Part shown: positions 33,883-42,242 of the stretch, in pieces | Layout: each line of letters opens with the position of its first letter | Numbering within the stretch: position 1 is the stretch's first letter | Source of the DNA: JADJLQ01 sp040007895 | GTDB taxonomy: Bacteria > Bacteroidota > Bacteroidia > Chitinophagales > Saprospiraceae | Length of the DNA: 64,000 nt | Assembly (NCBI GenBank): GCA_040007895.1 | Contig: JBDTUE010000001.1 | Span: 1-64,000 of the forward strand | Reading direction: 5' to 3' | The notes under the pieces: model-generated | Told to the model about the DNA's origin: nothing | Seen by the model: the letters and a program-made list of their open reading frames with translations, nothing else | The model's database searches: none | Program-made: the position numbers and the translations under genes

Positions 33883-34443
33883 TCAGGAAGGTTGAAGTAC
33901 TTTCTTTCTTGAAATGGACCACTGATAAATTCCAAACAATACAGCTCCGAATATCAGGTCACCTGCCAATGTATTCCAGAAATAAGGAATAGCAAATTCA
34001 TAACAAGCAGTCAATCCAGTTATGGTCTGAGGCCATTGTTTGCTGTGCAGCCAAACACCATAATTTGATATCAGGAAAAAGATTAAGGATGACAGTATAC
34101 TTGCAATAAATATAGAACTGAATTTAATCTTTCGGATAACTACGTTACCTATTAAGACCATAAGTAAAAAACCGCCATAAACATAAAGATCACCCATCCA
34201 GGTCCAACCCTGATAGTATTCAGGAAACATATGTTTGTACATCCCGTTATTCAAAAACAAATCCGACAGCCACAAAATAATCAATGGCAGAACATACGAT
34301 ATCCACGTTGGACGAAGCAATGCTCCTGCAAACATAGCTGTGGCTCCGACAGCTGTAAAATTTGGCGCATGAGGAATCATTCTACTCAGAATACCTGCTA
34401 CTAACAGGCCGAGGATAAGATTGGATGAAAATATTTTTTTCAC
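33883..34443 (-). CDS. DUF6580-type multi-pass membrane protein, putative transporter component
   Basis: A 186-residue membrane protein with five or six hydrophobic segments and a GTG start at 34443. It resembles the DUF6580 family, annotated as putative transport proteins and similar in shape to ECF-transporter substrate-binding S components (SRMIPHAPNFTAVGATAMFAGALL at the start; SDLFLNNGMYKH; FWNTLAGDLIFGAVLF near the end). It is convergent with the acetyltransferase gene, one gene away from the cobalamin adenosyltransferase. A corrinoid link is possible but not shown by the sequence. Confidence 0.7.
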   Translation of the reverse strand: MKKIFSSNLILGLLVAGILSRMIPHAPNFTAVGATAMFAGALLRPTWISYVLPLIILWLSDLFLNNGMYKHMFPEYYQGWTWMGDLYVYGGFLLMVLIGNVVIRKIKFSSIFIASILSSLIFFLISNYGVWLHSKQWPQTITGLTACYEFAIPYFWNTLAGDLIFGAVLFGIYQWSISRKKVLQPS

Positions 34444-34514
34444 TTGAGGGATTGAATACTTTTTTGATAATATTTTATGTAAAATTACTTAAAAATTGAA
34501 TATTTCTGATTCTA

Positions 34515-35027
34515 ATGGATACGGACATTGAAAAAGCTACTCCGGATGATTTTGCTGAAATTCTGGAATTATACCACATTGCAACCTCGGTTCATAAGAA
34601 ATTAGGTATTATTCAATGGGATGATGAATATCCATCTGGTGAAACGCTGAAAGAAAACCTGGAAAGTGAAGTGACCTGGGTTATTAAGGTAGGTGACAAA
34701 ATAATAGCCACCGTTACACTGGACGAAGATCAGGATCCGCAGTATAAGGATATTCAGTGGGCATATCCTTCTTCTAACGTATTGGTAGTACACCGGGTCT
34801 GTATTGATCCCTCATTTCAAGGAAGGGGATTGGCAAAACGTTTGATGCTTTTTTCAGAAACATTTGCCCGTGAAAATAATTATGAGGTGATCCGGTTTGA
34901 TGCATTTTTAGGTAATAATGCATCTCAGCGATTATATCGAAACATGGGTTATCATGAAGCGATAGGTTATTGTTATTATCATCCTGACATGATTATGTGC
35001 AATTGTTTTGAAAAGAGAGTATACTGA
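34515..35027 (+). CDS. GNAT-family N-acetyltransferase
   Basis: A 170-residue single-domain GNAT. The acetyl-CoA-binding motif is VHRVCIDPSFQGRGLAKRLM near residues 95-114, followed by RFDAFLGNNASQRLYRNMGY. The acceptor is unknown. It is divergent from the DUF6580 gene and about 95 nt before the M1 peptidase. Confidence 0.85.
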   Translation: MDTDIEKATPDDFAEILELYHIATSVHKKLGIIQWDDEYPSGETLKENLESEVTWVIKVGDKIIATVTLDEDQDPQYKDIQWAYPSSNVLVVHRVCIDPSFQGRGLAKRLMLFSETFARENNYEVIRFDAFLGNNASQRLYRNMGYHEAIGYCYYHPDMIMCNCFEKRVY

Positions 35028-35120
35028 AGTTGTAAATCAATTCTTATACTTCAATGTCAATGAACAATCACTTCCTGTAAAGCACCTAAAAATTCCTCTT
35101 ACAAGTGTATATTTGATCAT

Positions 35121-36968
35121 ATGAAGCATATATATTTATTCATTTTACTCTCAGGAATATTCCCATTTTTAACCGATGCTCAACCGGATCGCTGGCAGCA
35201 ACGGGTTGACTATAAAATGGACATTGATTTTAATGTTTCTAATCACCAGTTTACAGGAACACAAAAGCTAATTTATTTTAATAATTCACCAGATACTTTA
35301 AAGCGATTGTTTTATCATCTTTATTTCAATACATTTCAACCTGGTAGTATCATGGATGTAAGGTCATTAAACTTACCTGATCCGGATGGAAGGGTTCGTG
35401 ACAGAATATCAAAACTCCAGGAAAATGAAATCGGGTATCAACATATCTTGTCATTGAAACAGGATGGTATCCCCCTTCAATACACCATAGAGGGAACTAT
35501 CCTTGAAGTCAGATTAAATAAGTGGATCAGACCGAAATCGAAAACTGTATTGGAAATGCAATTCCAGGCACAGGTACCTGTTCAAATCAGGCGAAGTGGT
35601 CGAAACAATAAAGAAGGAATCGCATATAGTATGAGTCAATGGTATCCAAAACTATGTGAATATGATTATCAGGGATGGCATGCTAATCCATATGTTGCAA
35701 GAGAATTTTATGGTGTTTGGGGTGACTTTGATGTCACGATTCATATGGATAAAAAGTATTTGATTGCTGCTGGCGGGTATATTCAAAACCCTAATGAAGT
35801 AGGATATGGTTATGAAAAAACCGGTGCTAAATTGAAATTACCATCTGGTGAAAAACTGACATGGCATTTCAAAGCACCCAATGTGCATGATTTTATGTGG
35901 GCTGCTGATCCGGAATATAAACATACCCGTCTGGTCAATGATGATGGAATAGAAATGAATTTCTTCTATCAGGAGAATGATAAAACAAAGGATACCTGGG
36001 CTCAACTGCCATCTATAATGAACCACGTATTTAAAATCGCAGACAAACATTTTGGCCAATATCCTTATTCTTATTTTGCTTTTGTTCAAGGAGGTGATGG
36101 AGGTATGGAATATCCGATGTCAACACTCATCATGGGAGAAGGTACTCTTACGGGTCTCGTAGGTGTGGCTACGCATGAAATGATGCATAGTTGGTATCAG
36201 GGGGTAATCGGTACTAATGAAAGTCTTTATGCCTGGATGGATGAAGGATTTACGAGTTATGCTGAAGATAAAATACTTGCAGAACTTAATACTTCAGGAT
36301 CCACGGAGGACTATGCTACCAATGCGTATACCAGTGCATATCAGTCATATCTTAAACTGGCTATGAGTGGGCGGGAAGAGCCATTGAGTACACATGCTGA
36401 TCATTTTAATTCAAATTATGCTTATTCAGTTGCAGCCTATTCAAAAGGAGAGGTTTTTTTACATCAACTGGAATATATCATAGGAAAACAAAATTTTGAG
36501 CAAGGCCTGTTGAATTATTTTAATACCTGGAAGTTTAAAGAACCTAATGTAAATGATCTGATCAGGGTATTTGAAAAAGCCAGTGGTTTGGAACTGGATT
36601 GGTATAAAGAATACTTTGTAAACGGTACCAAACAGATTGACTATTCTATTGATTCAGTATATGGTGATGCAACAAAATCATTCGTTCGACTTCGCAAGGT
36701 ATCTCCATTCATCATGCCTATCGACCTTCTTGTCACTCAGGATGATGGAACAGAAACCATTGAATATATCCCTCTAGATCTGATGCGGGGAGAAAAAAAA
36801 CAGGAATGGCCGGATAAAAAATTTAATCTACATCCTGACTGGACATGGGTTTATCCCACATATACCGTAGCCCTCAATATTCCTTTCTCTTATTTAAAAA
36901 GAATTGAAATAGATCCGTCGTTGAGATTAGCAGATATTCACAGGGAGAATGGAGTATGGGCAAGGTAA
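35121..36968 (+). CDS. secreted M1-family zinc metallopeptidase
   Basis: A 615-residue exported aminopeptidase-type enzyme with a signal peptide ending near TDAQ (about residue 21). The zinc site is HEMMH-x18-E with His352, Glu353, His356 and Glu375 (ATHEMMHSWYQ and WMDEGFTSYAE). The exopeptidase GGMEYPMSTL segment precedes it. The N-terminal beta domain and C-terminal helical part are normal for bacterial M1 proteins. Probably periplasmic or on the cell surface, acting in peptide scavenging. Confidence 0.92.
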   Translation: MKHIYLFILLSGIFPFLTDAQPDRWQQRVDYKMDIDFNVSNHQFTGTQKLIYFNNSPDTLKRLFYHLYFNTFQPGSIMDVRSLNLPDPDGRVRDRISKLQENEIGYQHILSLKQDGIPLQYTIEGTILEVRLNKWIRPKSKTVLEMQFQAQVPVQIRRSGRNNKEGIAYSMSQWYPKLCEYDYQGWHANPYVAREFYGVWGDFDVTIHMDKKYLIAAGGYIQNPNEVGYGYEKTGAKLKLPSGEKLTWHFKAPNVHDFMWAADPEYKHTRLVNDDGIEMNFFYQENDKTKDTWAQLPSIMNHVFKIADKHFGQYPYSYFAFVQGGDGGMEYPMSTLIMGEGTLTGLVGVATHEMMHSWYQGVIGTNESLYAWMDEGFTSYAEDKILAELNTSGSTEDYATNAYTSAYQSYLKLAMSGREEPLSTHADHFNSNYAYSVAAYSKGEVFLHQLEYIIGKQNFEQGLLNYFNTWKFKEPNVNDLIRVFEKASGLELDWYKEYFVNGTKQIDYSIDSVYGDATKSFVRLRKVSPFIMPIDLLVTQDDGTETIEYIPLDLMRGEKKQEWPDKKFNLHPDWTWVYPTYTVALNIPFSYLKRIEIDPSLRLADIHRENGVWAR

Positions 36969-37081
36969 CAGCGATCTCAGCACGATAAGATGATACTAAT
37001 TTCACAAAGAGTTGAAATATCGTTCTGCATTATTTTATTAACTTGGATTAAAATTATTCGATTTTTTAAATTACAAGTTCA

Positions 37082-37948
37082 ATGAAAAGTCTTCCTTCCT
37101 TTAAATATTTCACAATATTCATTTGGTGTATTGCTACGGTCTATTCAGTAGCTCAGAATACAATCTACAGGGATAAGATATTTCAGGATACGATATCGCC
37201 TGCTAATTTTTTAATTATCAATAGATGGACAAAGGACAAAGTCTTTTCGTATAAAAACTACCCTTATGTTTCAAAAGAAAGTAATGAAGGCTGGGCCCTT
37301 GAGGTCGTTGATGAATATAAATGGCTGGTGCGGTTTAAACACGAGGCTTCAGGCCTCTACATGAAATCCTACCTGGATTCAATGTATCTCGGATCCCTGG
37401 ATAAAAAAGCAGATGAGGCTCTGTGGAGAATTGAAAAATATAATGACTATTATCGAATAGCTCATGTACTATCAGGCCTCTACCTGAATACGGAGACTAA
37501 AAAACTGAGTCTGAGTAAAACTTTGCCAGGATGGTTTTCAGGTCATTGGAGACTGGAACGCAAGGCTGTGTACTTCAATACAGCTGAGATTATAAATCGC
37601 TGGACGAATCATAAATTGCAGCTTTCGGAAATTTGGACCGGAGATTCCCTTGTAAACCTGGAGTACTGGGTGGTTGAAAACCTTTATGATTTGAATGCCA
37701 CAGTCCATCTGAAGCATCTGGCTACAGGAAAGTATTTGAAATCATTCCAGGATTCTCTATATGCCGGAAATTTAGACAAAGCACAAGCTGATGCACAATG
37801 GATCATTGAACGCTATGGTGATTATTACCGGATAAAACACGAACCCACCGGACATTATCTCAATACGGAAACTGGAAGGTTAAGCGTAAGTGATGCTGTA
37901 CCAACCTGGTTTTCCAACCAATGGAAGTTTGAATTGAAAAAGAAATAG
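37082..37948 (+). CDS. secreted protein with two internal beta-trefoil-like repeats
   Basis: A 288-residue protein with a signal peptide (cleavage near residue 24, SVAQ) and two obviously homologous modules, about residues 44-159 and 169-284. Each begins with INRWT, continues with xFKHxASGLYxKS or LKHLATGKYLKS, LGSLDK or AGNLDK, W.IE+Y.DYYRI, a second HxxSGxYLNTET unit, and ends GWFSxxW+xE. The repeated H-x-x-[ST]-G-x-Y-L pattern is that of ricin-like/fascin-like beta-trefoil units. A carbohydrate- or surface-binding role is only a guess. No neighbour explains it. Confidence 0.7.
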   Translation: MKSLPSFKYFTIFIWCIATVYSVAQNTIYRDKIFQDTISPANFLIINRWTKDKVFSYKNYPYVSKESNEGWALEVVDEYKWLVRFKHEASGLYMKSYLDSMYLGSLDKKADEALWRIEKYNDYYRIAHVLSGLYLNTETKKLSLSKTLPGWFSGHWRLERKAVYFNTAEIINRWTNHKLQLSEIWTGDSLVNLEYWVVENLYDLNATVHLKHLATGKYLKSFQDSLYAGNLDKAQADAQWIIERYGDYYRIKHEPTGHYLNTETGRLSVSDAVPTWFSNQWKFELKKK

Positions 37949-37961
37949 AAACTAGTTTGTC

Positions 37962-38141
37962 CTATACATTCCTATACGTAGTACCTATAGCCAGCAAAAC
38001 AAATCCAATTAATAACATTTCATAATTGTATTGAGACAAGGTATCGATGTGCATATAGTGAGCCAGCATGCCTAGACCACCAATAATGACAGCAAGAATC
38101 CACAACATCTTGTTGGGAGCACTGGGTAAGAATTTTGCCAT
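37962..38141 (-). CDS. 59-residue two-helix membrane protein
   Basis: A short ORF with an ATG at 38141 and TAG at 37962. The protein begins MAKFLPSAPNKMLW and has two hydrophobic helices (WILAVIIGGLGMLAHYM and MLLIGFVLLAIGTTY) joined by a polar turn around HIDTLSQYNYE. I recall similar small proteins of this N-x-x-W-x-I-A pattern in other Bacteroidota, of unknown function. A TATATTTG element lies about 75 nt upstream. Codon choice and the clean two-helix pattern support it as a real gene. Confidence 0.65.
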   Translation of the reverse strand: MAKFLPSAPNKMLWILAVIIGGLGMLAHYMHIDTLSQYNYEMLLIGFVLLAIGTTYRNV

Positions 38142-38215
38142 ATTTTTTTGTTATAATTTTAATTGAATAGAATGTCTGATTGAGGATAATGTAGACATCA
38201 TGCTTGGATAGGTGC

Positions 38216-38223
38216 CAAATATA
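38216..38223 (-). promoter_or_regulatory. putative -7 promoter element of the 59-residue protein gene
   Basis: TATATTTG on the minus strand matches TAnnTTTG. The rest of the spacer 38224-38433 shows no ORF or structure that I can support. Confidence 0.35.
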
Positions 38224-38433
38224 ATCAATTAATGTTTGAAAAGGAAAATTTCAAAAAAGAGAGCAATCAGGTAGGAGGGTTTCAATTTTTAGTCTATTGT
38301 GGTAAACTGCATTTAAAGTCTACCCATTTATAGAATAAGTGAATCATTTTTAATTGACATTGCATTGATATAATTAATTTAATCCGGGTTAAACGACCCA
38401 CCGGTTTTCCGTATTGAAGAATTTATCAGGTAT

Positions 38434-38467
38434 AAAAAAGGGCTCCGTCTCTCTTACGGAAGCCCTT
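38434..38467 (-). terminator. intrinsic terminator of the ilvDBNC operon
   Basis: On the minus strand AAGGGCTTCCGT pairs with ACGGAGCCCTT (one bulged base) around the loop AAGAGAG, followed directly by TTTTTT. It lies about 90 nt after the ilvC stop, in the correct orientation for that operon. Confidence 0.85.
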
Positions 38468-38556
38468 ACCTAATCATACAAATCAGGGAAAATAAGTTCT
38501 TATAATTTAAATTAGTTTAAGTTTTTGCTTTAGTAAAAACATATACTAAAATTGGA

Positions 38557-39603
38557 TTATTGTTTTTCCGGTCTTAAGCTACGGACAACTTTGCCTGCCT
38601 GCCACATTTCTGAGTTTCTGAGTTCCGCCAATTCAACTTCTAGTTTAGCTCTATAATCCGGTTGACTATTGCTGTCAATAGAACGTTGAGCTTCATCGCC
38701 ACGCGCCACTGATGCATATAATTCTTTAAATACAGGTAGGGTAGCATCCCGGAATTTATTTTTCCAATCCAGAGCACCACGCTGAGCTGTTGTGCTACAG
38801 TTTGCATACATCCAATCCATTCCATTTTCTGCAACCAATGGCATAAGACTTTGGGTAAGCTCTTCTACTGATTCATTAAAAGCTTCTGAAGGTGAATGGC
38901 CATTGGCCCTGAGTACAGAATACTGTGCTTCGAAAATACCCTGGATAGCTCCCATCAATGTACCTCGCTCACCGGTAAGATCACTGAATACTTCTTTTTG
39001 GAAATTAGTTTCAAATAAATATCCGGATCCAATACCGATACCCAATGCAACAACTCTTTCTTTAGCTTTACCAGTAGCGTCCTGGAAGATTGCGTAACTT
39101 GAATTCAATCCCCGACCTTGTAAAAACATTCGCCGAAGACTGGTTCCGGAGCCTTTAGGGGCTACTAATATCACGTCAATATCAGCAGGCGGGATTATAC
39201 CTGTTCGTTCTTTGTAGGTGATACCAAAGCCGTGTGAGAAATATAAAGCTTTGCCTGGAGTTAATAAGGGTTTGATCAATGGCCATGCTGCAATTTGGGC
39301 CGCATCTGAAAGTAAATATTGGACTATCGTGCCCTTTGTAGCAGCCTCTTCAATGCTGAATAAAGAAACACCGGGAACAAAACCATCCCGGATCGCTTTG
39401 TCCCAGGTAGGAGAGTTCTGTCTTTGACCAACGATCACATTGAAGCCATTGTCTTTAAGATTTAATGCCTGACCAGGTCCCTGAACACCATATCCAAGGA
39501 TAGCTATTGTTTCATCTTTTAATACAGCACGAGCATGCTCGAGTGAAAATTCGTCGCGGGTGACTACATTCTCTTCCACACCGCCAAAGTTTAGTTTTGC
39601 CAT
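38557..39603 (-). CDS. ilvC: ketol-acid reductoisomerase
   Basis: NADPH- and Mg-dependent isomeroreduction of acetolactate in valine, leucine and isoleucine synthesis. The 348 residues include AILGYGVQGPGQALNL for cofactor binding, APKGSGTSLRRMFLQGRGLNSS, and the metal-binding DLTGERGTLMGAIQG. The sequence is of the Bacteroidota/fungal Ilv5 type rather than the E. coli type (for example ANCSTTAQRGALDW and SEMWQAGKVVRSLRPE). It is the last gene of the ilv operon, separated from ilvN by a 236-nt repeat-bearing gap. Confidence 0.95.
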   Translation of the reverse strand: MAKLNFGGVEENVVTRDEFSLEHARAVLKDETIAILGYGVQGPGQALNLKDNGFNVIVGQRQNSPTWDKAIRDGFVPGVSLFSIEEAATKGTIVQYLLSDAAQIAAWPLIKPLLTPGKALYFSHGFGITYKERTGIIPPADIDVILVAPKGSGTSLRRMFLQGRGLNSSYAIFQDATGKAKERVVALGIGIGSGYLFETNFQKEVFSDLTGERGTLMGAIQGIFEAQYSVLRANGHSPSEAFNESVEELTQSLMPLVAENGMDWMYANCSTTAQRGALDWKNKFRDATLPVFKELYASVARGDEAQRSIDSNSQPDYRAKLEVELAELRNSEMWQAGKVVRSLRPEKQ

Positions 39604-39655
39604 TTAATAATTGATTTGTTATTTATGTAATTGGAAATTATTTATTCTTCAAGTT

Positions 39656-39835
39656 ATTTCGGATTTCAGATTTCGGTCTAATTCGTCAATCGTCAAGCTA
39701 TTTCGGATATCGGATTTCGGATTTCGTTTTAATTTGTCAATTGTCAATCGTCAATCGTCAATCGTCCCACTATTTCGGATTTCGGATCTCGGATTTCGGT
39801 CTAATTCGTCATTCTTAATTCGTAATTCGTCATTT
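39656..39835. repeat. heptamer repeat patch inside the ilv operon
   Basis: Interleaved runs of ATTTCGG (three in register at 39656-39676 and more near 39700-39725 and 39773-39800) and GTCAATC/GTCAATT (four in register near 39737-39765). GTCAATC is the reverse complement of the GATTGAC unit of the array at 23981-24050, and ATTTCGG resembles the TTTCGGAC octamer there. No ORF of note is present in this gap between ilvN and ilvC. Confidence 0.8.
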
Positions 39836-39839
39836 GATC

Positions 39840-40430
39840 TCACATACTAAACACCTTCTCTCCCTGGTTTAAAAATTCATTTTCTGAAACATCTTCTCCG
39901 GGTTCATAATATTCAAATTGTTTGAGTTTTCTATGAAAACCATCACTGCTTTTAATGATAGCTATTCTGGCACTCCGCACAAATTCGATGAGTCCATAAG
40001 GTTCAAGTATTTTGATTAGTTTATCAGTTTCTTCCCGGTGCCCTGAGACGGAGAATACCGTATAATCTTTCCGGATCACAACGACCCTTGCGCCATATTG
40101 ATTAAGAAGACGTTCTACTTTTACTTCTTCTGCAATGATATCCGTCGGTACTTTATACATAGCCAGCTCCTGCCACACGATTTCTTCATTGGTATTATAA
40201 TATGCTTTTAGTACATCCACTTGTTTTTCTATTTGCCTGCAAAGTTTACGTACTACTTCTTCTGCTTCATTGATTACTATATTAAAGCGATGCACTGAAT
40301 CGATTTCACTCGGAGAGGTATTAAGACTTTCGATATTTATTTTTCTTCGTGAAAAAATAATGGCTATTCTATTGAGAAGGCCTACCTGATTTTCAGTATA
40401 GACCGTAAGCGTATATTCCTGTTTAGACAT
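39840..40430 (-). CDS. ilvN: acetolactate synthase small (regulatory) subunit
   Basis: Regulatory subunit conferring activity and branched-chain amino acid feedback on IlvB. The 196 residues start with the ACT domain EYTLTVYTENQVGLLNRIAIIFSRRKINIESL and continue with a second ACT-like domain (VVIRKDYTVFSVSGHREE). It is 25 nt downstream of ilvB. Confidence 0.93.
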   Translation of the reverse strand: MSKQEYTLTVYTENQVGLLNRIAIIFSRRKINIESLNTSPSEIDSVHRFNIVINEAEEVVRKLCRQIEKQVDVLKAYYNTNEEIVWQELAMYKVPTDIIAEEVKVERLLNQYGARVVVIRKDYTVFSVSGHREETDKLIKILEPYGLIEFVRSARIAIIKSSDGFHRKLKQFEYYEPGEDVSENEFLNQGEKVFSM

Positions 40431-40455
40431 AATCGTTGAATTAATAAATAAATAA

Positions 40456-42210
40456 TTAAAGTTCCGCTTTACACAAAACGACTTCAGCTACTCCTCGTCC
40501 CTGTGGAACCATTGGAAAAACATTGTTTTCTTTCCCGACCATGACTTCCAGTAAAAAAGCACCTTTTGATTCAAGCATTTCTTTTAAAGTAGGTTGTATT
40601 TCTTCCCGTTTACTAATTGACTTACCCGGGATACGATATCCTTTGGCAACTTGTACATAATCAGGGCTGGTAATGTCTACGAAGCTATATCTATTGGCAT
40701 GAAATAATTCCTGCCATTGTCTCACCATGCCAAGGAAATTATTGTTGAGAATTATAATTTTTACATCGATATCAAATTGCATGATAGTACCTAATTCCTG
40801 AATAGTCATCTGGATACCTCCATCCCCGATAATAGCGATCACTTGACGATGTGGTGCTCCATATTTAGCTCCGATAGCAGCTGGTAATGCAAATCCCATT
40901 GTGCCTAAACCTCCACTGGTAATATTACTTCTTGTTTCATTGTATTCCACATACCTGCAGGTAACCATTTGATGTTGCCCCACATCGGTAACCAGGATTG
41001 CATTGCCACCGGTGATGATATTAATCTGTTTAATGATTTCGCCCATAGTAAGCTCATCACTGGTAGGATTAAGTTCATCTTTGATTACCTTATCTATTTC
41101 TTTTTGTTTGCATTGGTCAAACTTTTTAAACCAATCCGGATAGGATTTATGATTGACTAAAGCCGTAAGCAAAGGAAGTGTCTCTTTACAATCTCCCCAT
41201 ACCGGAACTGTAGATTTTACGTTCTTGTCAATCTCAGATGGATCTATATCAAGATGAATGACTTTGGCCTGTTTAGCATATTTATCCAATCTACCTGTAA
41301 CACGATCATCAAACCTCATACCGATCGCAATCAATACATCGCATTCATTGGTCAATAGGTTTGGACCATAATTTCCATGCATTCCAAGCATTCCAACAGC
41401 ATTGGGATGATCTGTTGGTATAGCACTCATACCTAAAATAGTCCAGGCTGCAGGAATTCCGGATTTTTCAAGAAACTGGCTGAATTCTTTTTCTGCTCTT
41501 CCTAAGATGACTCCCTGTCCAAATATCACCAGCGGTTTTTCAGCCTGATTGATAAGGTCTGCTGCCTGTTGAATGTATTCTTTTCGTATGATTGGTTTTG
41601 GTCTGTAACTTCGGATATGTTTGCATTTGGTGTACCCAGCGTAATGGATCATTTGAAGCTGTGCATTCTTGGTAATATCAATCACTACAGGACCAGGACG
41701 TCCGGTCTTAGCAATAAAAAATGCTTTCGCCAGTATAGTTGGGATTTCTGCTGCATCCGTTACCTGGTAATTCCATTTGGTGATAGGACTGGTGATATTA
41801 ATTACATCAGTCTCCTGGAAAGCATCCGTACCCAGAAGATGAGCAAACACTTGTCCTGTAATACAAACTAATGGTGTACTGTCAATCATAGCATCGGCCA
41901 AACCTGTTACTAAATTGGTTGCCCCCGGACCACTCGTGGCAAATACGACCCCGGTCTTCCCACTGGTCCGCGCATATCCCTGAGCAGCATGAATAGCACC
42001 TTGTTCATGCCTGACGAGAATATGAGTAAGCTGATCGTGATAATGCCATAAAGCATCATAGATAGGCATAATAGCTCCACCGGGATAGCCAAATATAATG
42101 TCTACGCTTTCGGCTAATAGGCATTTTAAAGTCACCTCAGAACCGGAGAGTGTAGTTTCAACCGGGCTTTCCTGGGTCTTTGTTTTTTCTTCCCTTGTCA
42201 AAGTAGACAT
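40456..42210 (-). CDS. ilvB: acetolactate synthase large (catalytic) subunit
   Basis: Thiamine diphosphate enzyme that makes acetolactate or acetohydroxybutyrate. The 584 residues hold GYPGGAIMPIYDAL, the catalytic glutamate in LVRHEQGAIHAAQGYAR, the FAD-binding central domain, and the ThDP motif IGDGGIQMTIQEL...NNNFLGMVRQWQ. The order ilvD-ilvB-ilvN-ilvC is a complete module for the shared steps of branched-chain amino acid synthesis. Confidence 0.96.
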   Translation of the reverse strand: MSTLTREEKTKTQESPVETTLSGSEVTLKCLLAESVDIIFGYPGGAIMPIYDALWHYHDQLTHILVRHEQGAIHAAQGYARTSGKTGVVFATSGPGATNLVTGLADAMIDSTPLVCITGQVFAHLLGTDAFQETDVINITSPITKWNYQVTDAAEIPTILAKAFFIAKTGRPGPVVIDITKNAQLQMIHYAGYTKCKHIRSYRPKPIIRKEYIQQAADLINQAEKPLVIFGQGVILGRAEKEFSQFLEKSGIPAAWTILGMSAIPTDHPNAVGMLGMHGNYGPNLLTNECDVLIAIGMRFDDRVTGRLDKYAKQAKVIHLDIDPSEIDKNVKSTVPVWGDCKETLPLLTALVNHKSYPDWFKKFDQCKQKEIDKVIKDELNPTSDELTMGEIIKQINIITGGNAILVTDVGQHQMVTCRYVEYNETRSNITSGGLGTMGFALPAAIGAKYGAPHRQVIAIIGDGGIQMTIQELGTIMQFDIDVKIIILNNNFLGMVRQWQELFHANRYSFVDITSPDYVQVAKGYRIPGKSISKREEIQPTLKEMLESKGAFLLEVMVGKENNVFPMVPQGRGVAEVVLCKAEL

Positions 42211-42242
42211 ATTAGTTTTTTTTGTAATATAAGGAATATTTT

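Noticed and set aside
38354..38374. TTGACA and TATAAT look like a sigma-70 promoter
   Set aside because: The two boxes are only 9 nt apart and the phylum uses different promoter elements.
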